Below, in pieces: positions 26,096 to 34,954 of a stretch of DNA of 64,000 bases (the stretch's first letter is position 1; the number at the start of each line of letters is the position of its first letter). The stretch covers positions 55,539-119,538 of the forward strand of contig JAPPLM010000032.1 of assembly GCA_028874195.1 (NCBI GenBank), given 5' to 3'. The notes under the pieces are model-generated. The model did not search any database and had not been told where the DNA came from. It was given only the letters and a program-made list of their open reading frames with translations. The translations under genes were made by a program, and so were the position numbers. Source of the DNA: Chloroflexota bacterium (lineage in GTDB: Bacteria > Chloroflexota > UBA11872 > VXOZ01).

Positions 26096-27074
26096 CCCGG
26101 TGACCCTTATCGGAAAGATAACGGAGCCGGTCGCCGTGGGACTCGACCAAGTTGACGATTACTTGTCGTCAGTATGGGAAGAGACCCCCAACCCTGCGCT
26201 GTCGCAGTTGGTGCGCCACATTCTGGCAGCCGGCGGCAAGAAGCTGCGGCCTTTACTTACTTTGCTCTCTGCATCAGTTCATACGCCGGCAGATTCGCGT
26301 GCAGTCCGCGTTGCCGCCGCCATTGAGATTCTCCATGCCGCGACGCTCATCCATGATGACGTCATAGACCATGCCTATGTACGGCGCGGCGTACCCACAG
26401 CCAACTCTGTATGGTCCAACACGCTCGCCGTGCTATCGGGTGACTACCTTTTCGCCAAGTGCTCCCACGTCCTGGCGGAGTTGGGCGATCCCGCGCTCGT
26501 GCGCATGTTGGCGCGCACGGTTATGTGCATGGTCGCAAGCGAGACCACCCAGTTCTCGGACATCGAGCACATGGATGCCGTTGAAGACGAGTACTATCGG
26601 AAAGTGCAGGGAAAGACAGCTTCGCTTTTTGAGTTGTGCTGCGATGGCGGTGGCTTGGTCGGCGGCGTTTCTACGGAGGAACAAGAGGCTCTCCGCAGCT
26701 ACGGGGAAGCCCTAGGCACTGCTTTCCAAATCGTGGACGACATCCTCGACATCGCAGGCACGGAAGAGGAATTGGGCAAGCCTGTCGGGGGCGATCTGCG
26801 CGAAGGTACCGTCACACTTCCGTCAATCGTCTTCTTGCGCCAAAACCCTGCCCATCCGGCCGTTACCGCACTCCTTAAGCAGGAAGCCGCTGATGAAGAT
26901 ACTGTTCGGGAAGCGGTGGAGGCAATTCGCCAATCCGACGCGATTGAGGCTGCCTACGCTAAGGCAAGGGAATTCGGCGAGCAGGCGCGCGCGGCCTTAG
27001 CCGCGTTGCCCTCCGGCGACAGCCGCGATTCCCTGGACATGCTGATTGATTACGTAGTCGAACGGAGACAGTGA
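26049..27074 (+). CDS. Trans-polyprenyl diphosphate synthase
   Basis: Up to 341 residues of an all-helical isoprenyl synthase extending allylic diphosphates with IPP. The two Asp-rich motifs are LIHDDVIDHA and FQIVDDILDIAG. GGKKLRP and KTASLF are also present. ATG 26049 overlaps the end of tatD; GTG 26100, immediately after tatD, is the alternative and would remove 17 poorly conserved residues. The product may be the quinone side chain (ubiE lies downstream) or an undecaprenyl-type carrier precursor; trans-type synthases favour the former. Confidence 0.92.
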   Translation: MPRRSSESPPSVQPSNPVTLIGKITEPVAVGLDQVDDYLSSVWEETPNPALSQLVRHILAAGGKKLRPLLTLLSASVHTPADSRAVRVAAAIEILHAATLIHDDVIDHAYVRRGVPTANSVWSNTLAVLSGDYLFAKCSHVLAELGDPALVRMLARTVMCMVASETTQFSDIEHMDAVEDEYYRKVQGKTASLFELCCDGGGLVGGVSTEEQEALRSYGEALGTAFQIVDDILDIAGTEEELGKPVGGDLREGTVTLPSIVFLRQNPAHPAVTALLKQEAADEDTVREAVEAIRQSDAIEAAYAKAREFGEQARAALAALPSGDSRDSLDMLIDYVVERRQ

Positions 27075-27105
27075 CCTGAAAGTTGCTGAACGCAAGGGGG
27101 AATCT

Positions 27106-28575
27106 ATGGCGCGTGTCCTGATCGCAGAACTGCAGCAAGAAACGGCGACCTTCAACCCGCACCTTACCCAGTACGAAGACTTTCGCGTCGTCCGCGGCAC
27201 CGCCATTGTGGAAGAACTACAGGGCACGAATACCGAAATTGCGGGCGCGCTTGACGTCTTTGCGGAGCACGGCGACGTTGAAGTTATCCCGACCATGGCG
27301 GCATGGGCCGTACCCCATGGGCCCGTCGCCGATGCCGTGCTCGACCGGCTGATTCAAGAGATCATCGCCGCGATTAAGCAGGTGAGCGACGTGGACGCCG
27401 TCCTTCTCGTGCTGCACGGCGCCATGGCCGGCGAGACCGAATTCGATCCGGAAGGCAGGCTGCTGGAAGCCGTGCGGGAGTGCGTGGGGGCTATCCCCAT
27501 TGTCGCCTCTTTGGACTTCCATGCGGTGATTACCGATCGCATGCTCCACACAGCCGACATGATGGTCGGCTACCACACCTATCCCCATACGGACTTCTAT
27601 GAGACGGGAGTGCGGGCGGCGCGCAGCCTGATGCGCATGCTGAAGGAGAGCGCTGCGCCAACCACGGCCCGCGTGAAAATCCCATTAATGGCCCGGGGCG
27701 ATGAGCTTCTTACGGATACCGGTCGCTTTGGCGACGCCATTCGCCTGTGTCAGGCAGTCGAAGCGTCTCCGGGCGGCCTCGTCGGCAACATCTATCTCTC
27801 GAATCCGTTCACCGACGTGCCCGACCTGCAGTCCTATGTCATTGTGACGACGGATGGCGACCAAGAGCGGGCGAATTCAGAAGCCGAACGGATCGCTGCC
27901 TTCATGTGGGACAACCGCGACTTGTGGATGGCAGAACTTACGCTTCTGCCGGAGGCGGTTGCCATAGCGCAAGAAACTCCCGGCCTCACGGTATTCTCCG
28001 ATGCCGCCGACGCCACGTCTTCCGGGGCGCCGGGCGACAGCAATGCGGTGATCAAGGAATTGTTGGCGCAGGACTACGACAAACGGGCGCTCATCCCGCT
28101 GATCGATGCGCCGGCCGTGGCTGCCGCCTTTGCGGCCGGCGTTGGGAGTACCATCACCCTCCAACTGGGCGGGACAATGGATCCCGGGCGACACACGCCG
28201 TTTACGGCAACCGTTTATGTAAAGAGCTTACATGATGGCGAATTCGCTTATGAGAACGGCGTAATCGAGCAGGCAGGACGCACGGCGGTGCTCACCATCG
28301 GCAACATCGTGGTGCTTACTACCGAACGCCTGATTTTGTTTGTCGGCCGCAGAGTGTTCCAGGGGTTTGGCCTTGAGCCGCAGGACTTTGACTTGGTTGT
28401 CGCCAAGTCTCCAAACGGATTTCGCACGTGGTACGAGTCGATTGCGGCCCGCATCGTTCATCTGGACACGCCGGGCTCCGCGAGCCTCAATCTCGAATCG
28501 CTGCCATACGAACACTGTGTGCGCCCGATCTTTCCGCTGGATGAAAACGTCGTCGCTGATCTCCGTGCCGGCTAG
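27106..28575 (+). CDS. M81 family metallopeptidase (MlrC-like)
   Basis: A 489-residue protein of the MlrC/M81 family, named after the enzyme finishing microcystin breakdown; most members act on unknown small peptides or amides. Family marks are RVLIAELQQETATFNP, VLLVLHGAMAGE, VASLDFHAVITDRML and GYHTYPHTDFYETG (zinc ligand region), and the C-terminal MlrC domain with GSTITLQLGGTMDPG. The start is ATG 27106, with AAGGGGGAA upstream. It lies between the polyprenyl synthase and ubiE, an unexplained place for a catabolic enzyme. Confidence 0.9.
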   Translation: MARVLIAELQQETATFNPHLTQYEDFRVVRGTAIVEELQGTNTEIAGALDVFAEHGDVEVIPTMAAWAVPHGPVADAVLDRLIQEIIAAIKQVSDVDAVLLVLHGAMAGETEFDPEGRLLEAVRECVGAIPIVASLDFHAVITDRMLHTADMMVGYHTYPHTDFYETGVRAARSLMRMLKESAAPTTARVKIPLMARGDELLTDTGRFGDAIRLCQAVEASPGGLVGNIYLSNPFTDVPDLQSYVIVTTDGDQERANSEAERIAAFMWDNRDLWMAELTLLPEAVAIAQETPGLTVFSDAADATSSGAPGDSNAVIKELLAQDYDKRALIPLIDAPAVAAAFAAGVGSTITLQLGGTMDPGRHTPFTATVYVKSLHDGEFAYENGVIEQAGRTAVLTIGNIVVLTTERLILFVGRRVFQGFGLEPQDFDLVVAKSPNGFRTWYESIAARIVHLDTPGSASLNLESLPYEHCVRPIFPLDENVVADLRAG

Positions 28576-28643
28576 TTCCCCAGAGCCTTGGCAGATACGT
28601 CTTCCATGCGGCCCCGCGATCACGCAGTACTAACGGAAAGTCG

Positions 28644-29363
28644 ATGATCTCCCGGGAAGAGAAACCGACGTATGTGCGGCGCATGTTCGATGCCATCGCG
28701 CCGACCTACGACTTCATGAATACCGTCATGACGGCGGGCGCGCACCATCTCTGGCGGCGCACGGTAGCGCGTGAAATCGTTGCCTGCGACCCTGCCGTAG
28801 TCTTGGACCTTGCCTGCGGCACCGGCGACCTGAGCTTCGCGGTAATGCAGGAAGCCATGGCCCCGTGCACGATTCTTGGCGTTGATTTCTCACCTCCTAT
28901 GCTTGGTCTGGCGCAAGCAAAGCACGCGCAACTCAGAGAGAAGCGCTTTCCAATTGAGTTCTTGCGCGCAAACGTGCTGTCTCTCCCTCTGCCGGACACC
29001 AGCGTTGACGTTGTAACGAACGCCTTTCTGCTTAGGAATCTTGTAGACCTGGAAGGATTCTTCGCGGAGTGCTATCGCGTCATGCGTCCCGGCGGGCGGT
29101 TCGTAACCTTGGAGATAACTCATCCGCCCATTCCGGGATTTCGTAACGCTTTTGAGCTCTATTTCAACAATCTCGTCCCGCTCCTGGGGAAGATGCTGGT
29201 TCGCCACCAAGAGGCATATACCTATCTGCCCACGTCGCTTCAGTCCTTCCCCAATGCGCCGACTCTGGCCGCAGCTCTGCGAGAGTCCGGCTTTGCTGAG
29301 GTCTCGTATCGCTACCTGGGGCTGGGCACAGTGGCAGTGCACATTGCAAATAAGGTACCCTGA
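28644..29363 (+). CDS. ubiE: UbiE/MenG family quinone methyltransferase
   Basis: A 239-residue SAM methyltransferase. The UbiE/COQ5 signatures are YVRRMFDAIAPTYDFMN, VLDLACGTGDLS (SAM loop), DVVTNAFLLRNLVDLEGFFAECYRVMRPGGRFVTLE and the C-terminal SLQSFPNAPTLAAALRESGF. It methylates demethylmenaquinone (or the ubiquinone precursor). Together with the polyprenyl synthase 1.6 kb upstream this suggests a quinone synthesis contribution. GGAAAG precedes the start. Confidence 0.92.
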   Translation: MISREEKPTYVRRMFDAIAPTYDFMNTVMTAGAHHLWRRTVAREIVACDPAVVLDLACGTGDLSFAVMQEAMAPCTILGVDFSPPMLGLAQAKHAQLREKRFPIEFLRANVLSLPLPDTSVDVVTNAFLLRNLVDLEGFFAECYRVMRPGGRFVTLEITHPPIPGFRNAFELYFNNLVPLLGKMLVRHQEAYTYLPTSLQSFPNAPTLAAALRESGFAEVSYRYLGLGTVAVHIANKVP

Positions 29364-29415
29364 AAGCAAAGAAAGCGGAGTGATTGACCCCCTGTCCACA
29401 AGGAGAAGTTCTCAA

Positions 29416-30585
29416 ATGAAACAACGCCTCGGTTTCGCGTTTATGCTCGCGTTCATTCTTACGCTCTTGGGTGCATCTGCCGCCTCCGCGGCTGACTTTC
29501 GCACCGATACCTCGATAACCATTGGTGAAGGCGAAGTCATCGATGACGATCTCTATTTGCTGGGCACGACGCTAGTCATCAATGGCACGGTCAATGGTGA
29601 TGTCTTTGCCGCTGGGACTACGGTTAGAATCAACGGCACCGTGAATGGAAACGTGAGCCTGGCGGGTGAGAGCGTGACGATTGACGGCACGGTCTCACAA
29701 GGCGCGCGGGTGGCCGCCAACGACTTTTTCATGTCGGGTTCGGTGGGTCAAGACCTCTTGCTGCTGGGCAATACGAACGCCATCGGCAGCAGCGCAGTAA
29801 TTGGCCGCGACCTGATACTGACCGTCTCTTCGATGACGATTGACGGCACAATAGAACGCCGCATTGCCGGTGTTGCCGACATGGTCACACACAACGGCAG
29901 CGTCGGTGCAGAGTTCGACATCAGCGTAGGGGATCTAATCATCACCGATGGGGCGAGCATTGGCGGGGACCTCACCTATCGTTCCGAGAAAGAGGCTGAA
30001 ATCGCCGGCGGCGCCGAAATTGGCGGCGAGACAACCCAAGAGATGGCTGCGGAGACTGACGACATCGATGTCGGCTTTTCGTTTGACTCGATCGCCTTTG
30101 GGGTCGCCGGCCTCATCATGACCGCCGTCTATGGAACCGTGCTTCTGCTCATATTCCCCCGGCTATCGGTCACAGCGTCCAACCAACTACTCGAGAATCC
30201 GCTCATGAGCATCGGGATGGGCATTGTCTTTCTGATCGTCGTGCCGATTGTTTCCATTCTCGTGATGATTACGGTCGTTGGTATTCCACTTGGGTTGATT
30301 GCGCTCTTGCTCTATGGCATAGCGCTCTTCTCGGCGCAGGTGTTTGTCGGCTTGACTATCGGCCGGCTAATCTTGAGCTTCTTTGCAGACGGTAAACGGC
30401 GCCTCATTCAGTTTTTTGGGCTGCTGATCGGTCTGCTCATTCTCTATGGTATCTCGTTCATTCCCTACGTCGGACCCTGGGCGCCCCTCATTGTGGTGAT
30501 CCTCGGACTCGGCGGCTTGATGATGGCGATCGGTCGGCTACGGCATGAGCCGGCGCGCGGCACACCGCAACCTGCTGAGGGATAG
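29416..30585 (+). CDS. Bactofilin-like (polymer-forming) secreted/membrane protein
   Basis: About 389 residues from ATG 29416 (AAGGAGAA upstream). An N-terminal signal peptide (LGFAFMLAFILTLLGASAASA) leads to a repetitive stretch of about 150 residues (INGTVNGDVFAAGTTVRINGTVNGNVSL and more), the beta-helix rhythm of polymer-forming cytoskeletal domains. The C-terminal 170 residues contain four or so membrane helices. The repeat domain would be outside the cell, unlike cytoplasmic bactofilins. Function is unknown. It is followed within three bases by femAB-type genes, implying a surface role. Confidence 0.8.
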   Translation: MKQRLGFAFMLAFILTLLGASAASAADFRTDTSITIGEGEVIDDDLYLLGTTLVINGTVNGDVFAAGTTVRINGTVNGNVSLAGESVTIDGTVSQGARVAANDFFMSGSVGQDLLLLGNTNAIGSSAVIGRDLILTVSSMTIDGTIERRIAGVADMVTHNGSVGAEFDISVGDLIITDGASIGGDLTYRSEKEAEIAGGAEIGGETTQEMAAETDDIDVGFSFDSIAFGVAGLIMTAVYGTVLLLIFPRLSVTASNQLLENPLMSIGMGIVFLIVVPIVSILVMITVVGIPLGLIALLLYGIALFSAQVFVGLTIGRLILSFFADGKRRLIQFFGLLIGLLILYGISFIPYVGPWAPLIVVILGLGGLMMAIGRLRHEPARGTPQPAEG

Positions 30586-30588
30586 TCC

Positions 30589-31659
30589 GTGCGGAAGGGC
30601 GAAGTCGCCGCGTCCTTGACGAAGTCAGCATCGTCCGCGGCGACTGACTTGGTGTTCGCAACGGCGCAAGACCATCGTGAATGGGACGCGCTGGTTGGAT
30701 CCTGGGGCGGAGAAGTACTGCAGAGTTGGGCCTGGGGTGAGTTCAAGTCCCGGACCGGTTGGTATCCTGAGCGTGTGCTCTGCACCCGCGACGGGCAGCC
30801 CGTAGCTGCGGTGCAATGGCTGCGGCGCCGTGTTCCGCTGTTAGGCTGCCTTGCGTACATCCCGCGGGGACCGGTTGTTGCACCCAAGGAAGCCTCTGTA
30901 GCAGAGTCCGTCGTACGACACGTGGCAGAAGAAGCACGTCGCACAGGCGCGTTTGCGCTCTGGGCAGAGCCTCCTTGGGAAGCGGAACACGGCCCGAGGC
31001 TTCCCGCCGCTTTCGTTGCTACACCGGACTACATTCAGCCGCCCGCAACCGGGCTTGTCGATCTGCGGCCGCCAAGTGAAGCGGTGCTCGCCGGTTTCCA
31101 AAGCAGCATGCGCCGCAATATCCGCTTAGCTTTCCGGCGAGGGTTGGAAGTTCGCGTAGGCCGGACTGAAGCGGATTGGCAAGGTTTCTACGCGTTGCTC
31201 ACGGAAACGGCGGAGCGCGATGGGTTTGGCATTCACACCTGGCCGTACTTTGCGACGATGCGAGAAACGCTGGGGGCGTCCGGCGTTGCGACACTCTTCT
31301 TGGCTGAGCACGCAGGCAAGCCGCTGGGCGGGCTCCTTCTTACCGCCTACGGGGGTACGGCCACCTACCTGTTTGGCGCCAGCGCCACGGCGGGCCGAGA
31401 TTTGCGGGTCGGGCACGGCTTGCAGTGGCACGCCATGTGTTGGGCCAAGGAACACGGCTGTCATACGTACGATCTCTGGGGCATGCCAGCCGACACCAGC
31501 CCGACTGACCCTCTCGCGGGGGTTCATCGGTTCAAGCGTGGTTTCTCGCCTCGGACCGTCAGCTATGCGCCTACGACGGTAGCAGCGCTGGACCCACGCC
31601 GGTTCTGGGTGTGGAGCAAGCTGACACCTCTTGCGCGCAAGTTGATACCGGGATTCTGA
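30589..31659 (+). CDS. FemAB-family peptidyltransferase, paralogue 1
   Basis: A 356-residue FemX/FemAB-like protein with two GNAT-like folds, the family that adds amino acids from aminoacyl-tRNA to the lipid II stem peptide. Clear marks are EVLQSWAWGEFKSRTGW, RRRVPLLGCLAYIPRGP, MRRNIRLAFRRGLEVR and GLQWHAMCWAKEHGCHTYDLWGMP. GTG 30589 follows the previous stop by three bases. No tRNA-binding coiled-coil insertion, as in FemA of Staphylococcus, is seen. The amino acid added cannot be predicted. Confidence 0.85.
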   Translation: MRKGEVAASLTKSASSAATDLVFATAQDHREWDALVGSWGGEVLQSWAWGEFKSRTGWYPERVLCTRDGQPVAAVQWLRRRVPLLGCLAYIPRGPVVAPKEASVAESVVRHVAEEARRTGAFALWAEPPWEAEHGPRLPAAFVATPDYIQPPATGLVDLRPPSEAVLAGFQSSMRRNIRLAFRRGLEVRVGRTEADWQGFYALLTETAERDGFGIHTWPYFATMRETLGASGVATLFLAEHAGKPLGGLLLTAYGGTATYLFGASATAGRDLRVGHGLQWHAMCWAKEHGCHTYDLWGMPADTSPTDPLAGVHRFKRGFSPRTVSYAPTTVAALDPRRFWVWSKLTPLARKLIPGF

Positions 31660-31698
31660 AGACACGTAGCACGGGATGCGTTTGGTGACTGCGGCGCT

Positions 31699-32739
31699 TT
31701 GAAATCTCTGTTTCTGAAAATCACCACGGATGTTTCCCGCGCAACCTGGACACAAGCATTGCAGGCATTGCCACGCCAGCACTTCCTCCAATCCTGGGAA
31801 TGGGGCGCGCTGCGGGAGCGTTACGGTTGGCACGTTCAACGCTATGTGTGCGAGCGCAGTAACGAGGTAGTGGCCGCGTTTGCACTGCTCACCCGCCGGG
31901 TTCCCCTGCTGCCGTGGACTATTGCCTATGTTCCGAAAGGCCCCTTGCTTGACTATGCTGACGAACCGCTCTTTGCTGCCGTCCTCGACCGCATCACTAA
32001 CGCTGCACGAGCGGCAAACGCCATTTATGTAAAGATTGACCCCGACATCCCTGCAGAAAATGCGCGCGCAGCAAACCTCTACCGTGAAAGCGGCTGGCAA
32101 GCCAGTCATGAGCAGATACAGTTTCCTCATACCGCCCTGCTCGACCTCGACTGTGGGGCAGAGGCGCTGCTCGCGGCTATGAAGCCGAAAACACGCTATA
32201 ACATTCGTCTGGCTACACGCCGCGGTGTGGCAGTAGAGCAGACAACGGACTGGGAATTGCTGTTCAGGCTCTATGCGGAAACTGCGAGTCGTGACGGTTT
32301 TCCTATCCGTGACGAAAGCTACTACCACTCCTTGTGGTCTTTGTTTCAACAAGCCGGCCAAGGCGAGGCTTTCTTGGCGCGAGTTGACGGCGAGGCCGTG
32401 GCAGGGCTCTATCTGATTCATGCGGGTGACACCGGGTGGTTCTATACGGGCGCGTCGTCCCAACGGCACCGCGGCAAGATGCCCAACTATCTCTTACAGT
32501 GGCACGCTATCCAATGGCTTATAGCGCGTGGCTATCGTTGGTACGACCTCTGGGGTGCGCCAACCGTGATGGATGAAAGCGATCCTCTGTGGGGCGTATA
32601 CCGGTTCAAGAGCGGTTTCGGCGCGCGCTATGAGCGCCGCCTCGGCGCGTATGATCGTGTTCTGAATCGCCCCGGATACTATGCCTCGACCCGGCTTATT
32701 CCCCGCCTCTTGCAGCTTCGCCGCCGCCTCAGCCGCTAG
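31699..32739 (+). CDS. FemAB-family peptidyltransferase, paralogue 2
   Basis: A 346-residue paralogue of the preceding gene, 39 bases downstream. The shared landmarks are HFLQSWEWGALRERYGW, TRRVPLLPWTIAYVPKGP, MKPKTRYNIRLATRRGVAVE and LLQWHAIQWLIARGYRWYDLWGAP. The two proteins have diverged well beyond a recent tandem duplication, so they may add different residues or act in sequence. The start is TTG 31699 with a weak ribosome site; no better ATG precedes the conserved region. Confidence 0.84.
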   Translation: MKSLFLKITTDVSRATWTQALQALPRQHFLQSWEWGALRERYGWHVQRYVCERSNEVVAAFALLTRRVPLLPWTIAYVPKGPLLDYADEPLFAAVLDRITNAARAANAIYVKIDPDIPAENARAANLYRESGWQASHEQIQFPHTALLDLDCGAEALLAAMKPKTRYNIRLATRRGVAVEQTTDWELLFRLYAETASRDGFPIRDESYYHSLWSLFQQAGQGEAFLARVDGEAVAGLYLIHAGDTGWFYTGASSQRHRGKMPNYLLQWHAIQWLIARGYRWYDLWGAPTVMDESDPLWGVYRFKSGFGARYERRLGAYDRVLNRPGYYASTRLIPRLLQLRRRLSR

Positions 32740-32831
32740 GCACGCATACCCCTGCTCTCATTCTTGACCCGCCGCATTGGGCACACTACCATGCCCGTAT
32801 AAATTGCTAAAGACGCTTGGAGTAACGAAGC

Positions 32832-34202
32832 ATGGCAAAGATCGCCTTCATTGGCGCCGGCAGCGTGACGTTTGCCCGTCGCATCCTCACCGACATCCTG
32901 ACCTGGCCGGAGCACTGCGAGAGTTCGCTGGCGCTCATGGACATCGATGGCGAAACCCTAGCGATCACGAGTCAATTTGTGGAAAGACTCATCCGGGAGC
33001 AGGGGCTTGGCGCCACTGTTACCGCCACCACCGACCGACGGGAAGCAATCGCCGGCGCGGACTATGTTATTACGGCGATTGACGTCGGCGGACAGCCGCT
33101 CCGCATGCAGGATTGGAAGATTCCCGCCCAGTATGGTGTCTCTCAAACGGTGGCCGACACTATTGGTCCCGGCGGCGTCTTTCGGGGTCTCCGGACCGCT
33201 CCCGTGCTCGCCGCCATCGCGCGGGACATGGATGAGCTCTGCCCGGATGCGCTTCTCATCAACTATGCCAACCCCATGAACATCAACATGTGGCTGATCG
33301 GCACCACGAGCAACGTACGCGCGGTGGGGCTGTGCCACAGCGTGCAAGGCACTGCCGGGCAACTTGCCCAGTACATGGGCCTGCAACGGGAGGAAGTGTC
33401 GTACTGGGTGGCCGGTATCAATCACCAAGCGTGGTTCCTCCAACTCCGCCACCACTCATATCGCGGGGAAGACCTGTACCCGCGCCTACGCGCCGCGATG
33501 GACGATCCCGACACTTACGCCAAAGACAACGTGCGCTTCGAGGTTCTGCGCCACTTCGACTACTTCGTCACTGAGTCTAGTCATCACATGGCAGAGTACA
33601 CGCCCTGGTTTCGCCGCACCGCAGCCGACCGCGCGCGCTTCATATCGGAAAACTTGAAACGTTGGGCGGAGGAAAATGACGTCAAATTAGATGACAGTGC
33701 GCCGGCTATAGATGAAGAAACGCAGATTCGTGAATCCTTCATGTACGCCCGGCAAGAGCGGCGCGAGGACTATTTTGCAAACCAGCAGAGTCAACTCGAA
33801 AGCCCGGACTCTTTGCCTTTCAAGCGGACCCACGAGTACTGCTCGTTCATCCTGCACGCTATCGAAACCAACACCCCGTATCGCTTCAACGGCAACGTGC
33901 CGAACACTGATCTGATTACGAACCTGCCCCCCGGCTGCAACGTGGAAGTACCGATCCTGGTGGATAGCGCCGGCCTCCATCCCTGCTATATCGGTAATCT
34001 CCCGCCCCAGTGCGCGGGCATCAACCGCACCAACGTCAACGTGCAGGAACTGACGGTACAAGCAATTCTCGAGCAAGATCGGCGCCGCGTCCATGAGGCG
34101 ATTGCATTAGATCCGCTGACGACCACCCAATGCTCGCTGGAAGACGTGCGCTCCATGACTGAAGAGTTGTTTGCGGCGAGCGCGGAATACTTGACGATAT
34201 AG
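32832..34202 (+). CDS. Glycoside hydrolase family 4 (alpha-galactosidase/alpha-glucosidase type)
   Basis: A 456-residue NAD- and Mn-dependent GH4 enzyme. The N-terminal Rossmann motif is IAFIGAGSVTFARRIL. Family motifs are NYANPMNINMW, GLCHSVQG (metal-ligand Cys-His) and WVAGINHQAWFLQL. GH4 cleaves by an oxidation-elimination mechanism and acts in the cytoplasm on alpha-galactosides, alpha-glucosides or glucuronides; the exact sugar is not readable. No sugar permease is adjacent, though a sugar-type ABC ATPase lies 750 bases downstream. GGAG precedes ATG 32832. Confidence 0.9.
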   Translation: MAKIAFIGAGSVTFARRILTDILTWPEHCESSLALMDIDGETLAITSQFVERLIREQGLGATVTATTDRREAIAGADYVITAIDVGGQPLRMQDWKIPAQYGVSQTVADTIGPGGVFRGLRTAPVLAAIARDMDELCPDALLINYANPMNINMWLIGTTSNVRAVGLCHSVQGTAGQLAQYMGLQREEVSYWVAGINHQAWFLQLRHHSYRGEDLYPRLRAAMDDPDTYAKDNVRFEVLRHFDYFVTESSHHMAEYTPWFRRTAADRARFISENLKRWAEENDVKLDDSAPAIDEETQIRESFMYARQERREDYFANQQSQLESPDSLPFKRTHEYCSFILHAIETNTPYRFNGNVPNTDLITNLPPGCNVEVPILVDSAGLHPCYIGNLPPQCAGINRTNVNVQELTVQAILEQDRRRVHEAIALDPLTTTQCSLEDVRSMTEELFAASAEYLTI

Positions 34203-34315
34203 ATGCGAGCCACGGCGGCAGTCGCTACCAGCGGTGGTTGCATACCACCCCTCAAAAAGAACCGTCGCTGACACGCAATCGACATGCATTTTCACAGAGC
34301 GGCTTTGCGTGTGTC

Positions 34316-34705
34316 ATGACTACCAACGACAACAGAACCCCGCCTGCAGAAGAAGCAGGGCAACGTCACCAAGACGAAGGGGACACGACAGGGGGTCATA
34401 TTGACGAGACTCCCGAAGGGTTCCCTGTCTGCCAGTGGTGTGGCGGCGCAATAACTGAGAAGGAGGACTTGGTGGTTGCCGCAGACGAGACCGGCGTACC
34501 GACCCGGATTGCCCCGGTTGGGTACACTGCGCCGCGCTCGTTTGCAACATATCACCGCGACTGTCATCTGGAAGCTACGGGAGAGCCGCTTTCTGAGGAA
34601 ACGGCGGACGCGACCGGATTTTGGACACCCGTCAACCTTCTCGTTATTGGGGTAGCGGTGGTAGTAGTCCTCGTCGTGCTCTACTTCGCACTGTTTCCCC
34701 AGTAA
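34316..34705 (+). CDS. Small C-terminally anchored membrane protein with CxxC knuckle
   Basis: About 129 residues from ATG 34316; an upstream ATG at 34238 is possible but adds an unconserved-looking stretch. The N-terminal 35 residues are polar and acidic. A VCQWCGG CxxC is followed by a distant HRDCH, suggesting a small zinc site. One strongly hydrophobic C-terminal helix (LLVIGVAVVVVLVVLYFALF) anchors it. Not a recognised family; the function is unknown. Confidence 0.6.
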   Translation: MTTNDNRTPPAEEAGQRHQDEGDTTGGHIDETPEGFPVCQWCGGAITEKEDLVVAADETGVPTRIAPVGYTAPRSFATYHRDCHLEATGEPLSEETADATGFWTPVNLLVIGVAVVVVLVVLYFALFPQ

Positions 34706-34767
34706 TGCCACGCCCACTGCCCAGACTGCATAGGTGCGAAAGCGATTTATTTGCGCCTGAAGTGGAC

Positions 34768-34796
34768 TTGACGACCCCGCACCCATAGCGTAAACT
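34768..34796 (+). promoter_or_regulatory. Sigma70-type promoter of the ABC ATPase gene
   Basis: TTGACG (34768-34773) and TAAACT (34791-34796) with a 17-base spacer predict a start near 34803. A near-perfect palindrome begins exactly there, and the ribosome site AGAAGGAG lies 140 bases further on, so the transcript would have a long leader. Confidence 0.6.
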
Positions 34797-34802
34797 TCAC
34801 GT

Positions 34803-34823
34803 GAACAATGCTATGCATTGTTC
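34803..34823 (+). promoter_or_regulatory. Palindromic operator candidate at the transcription start
   Basis: Perfect 9-bp inverted arms GAACAATGC (34803-34811) and GCATTGTTC (34815-34823) flank a 3-base centre. The position over the predicted start of transcription is what a LacI- or GntR-type sugar repressor would use. No regulator gene is adjacent. Confidence 0.65.
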
Positions 34824-34954
34824 TAAGTTGCGCATGGGCGGTAACGTATTGCCGTTGAAACGTGCGCAGAAGATGTAGTAGAGTAAACAGTGTCGTGCGG
34901 TGCCCGCATGACGGCAGGTGCGAATAGCAAAGTATACAGAAGGAGTTGCTGCAC

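Noticed and set aside
31126..32469. A 447-codon open frame on the minus strand across the two femAB genes
   Set aside because: It is antisense to two well-supported genes, has no ribosome site, and its translation resembles no protein family; long antisense frames are common in GC-rich DNA.
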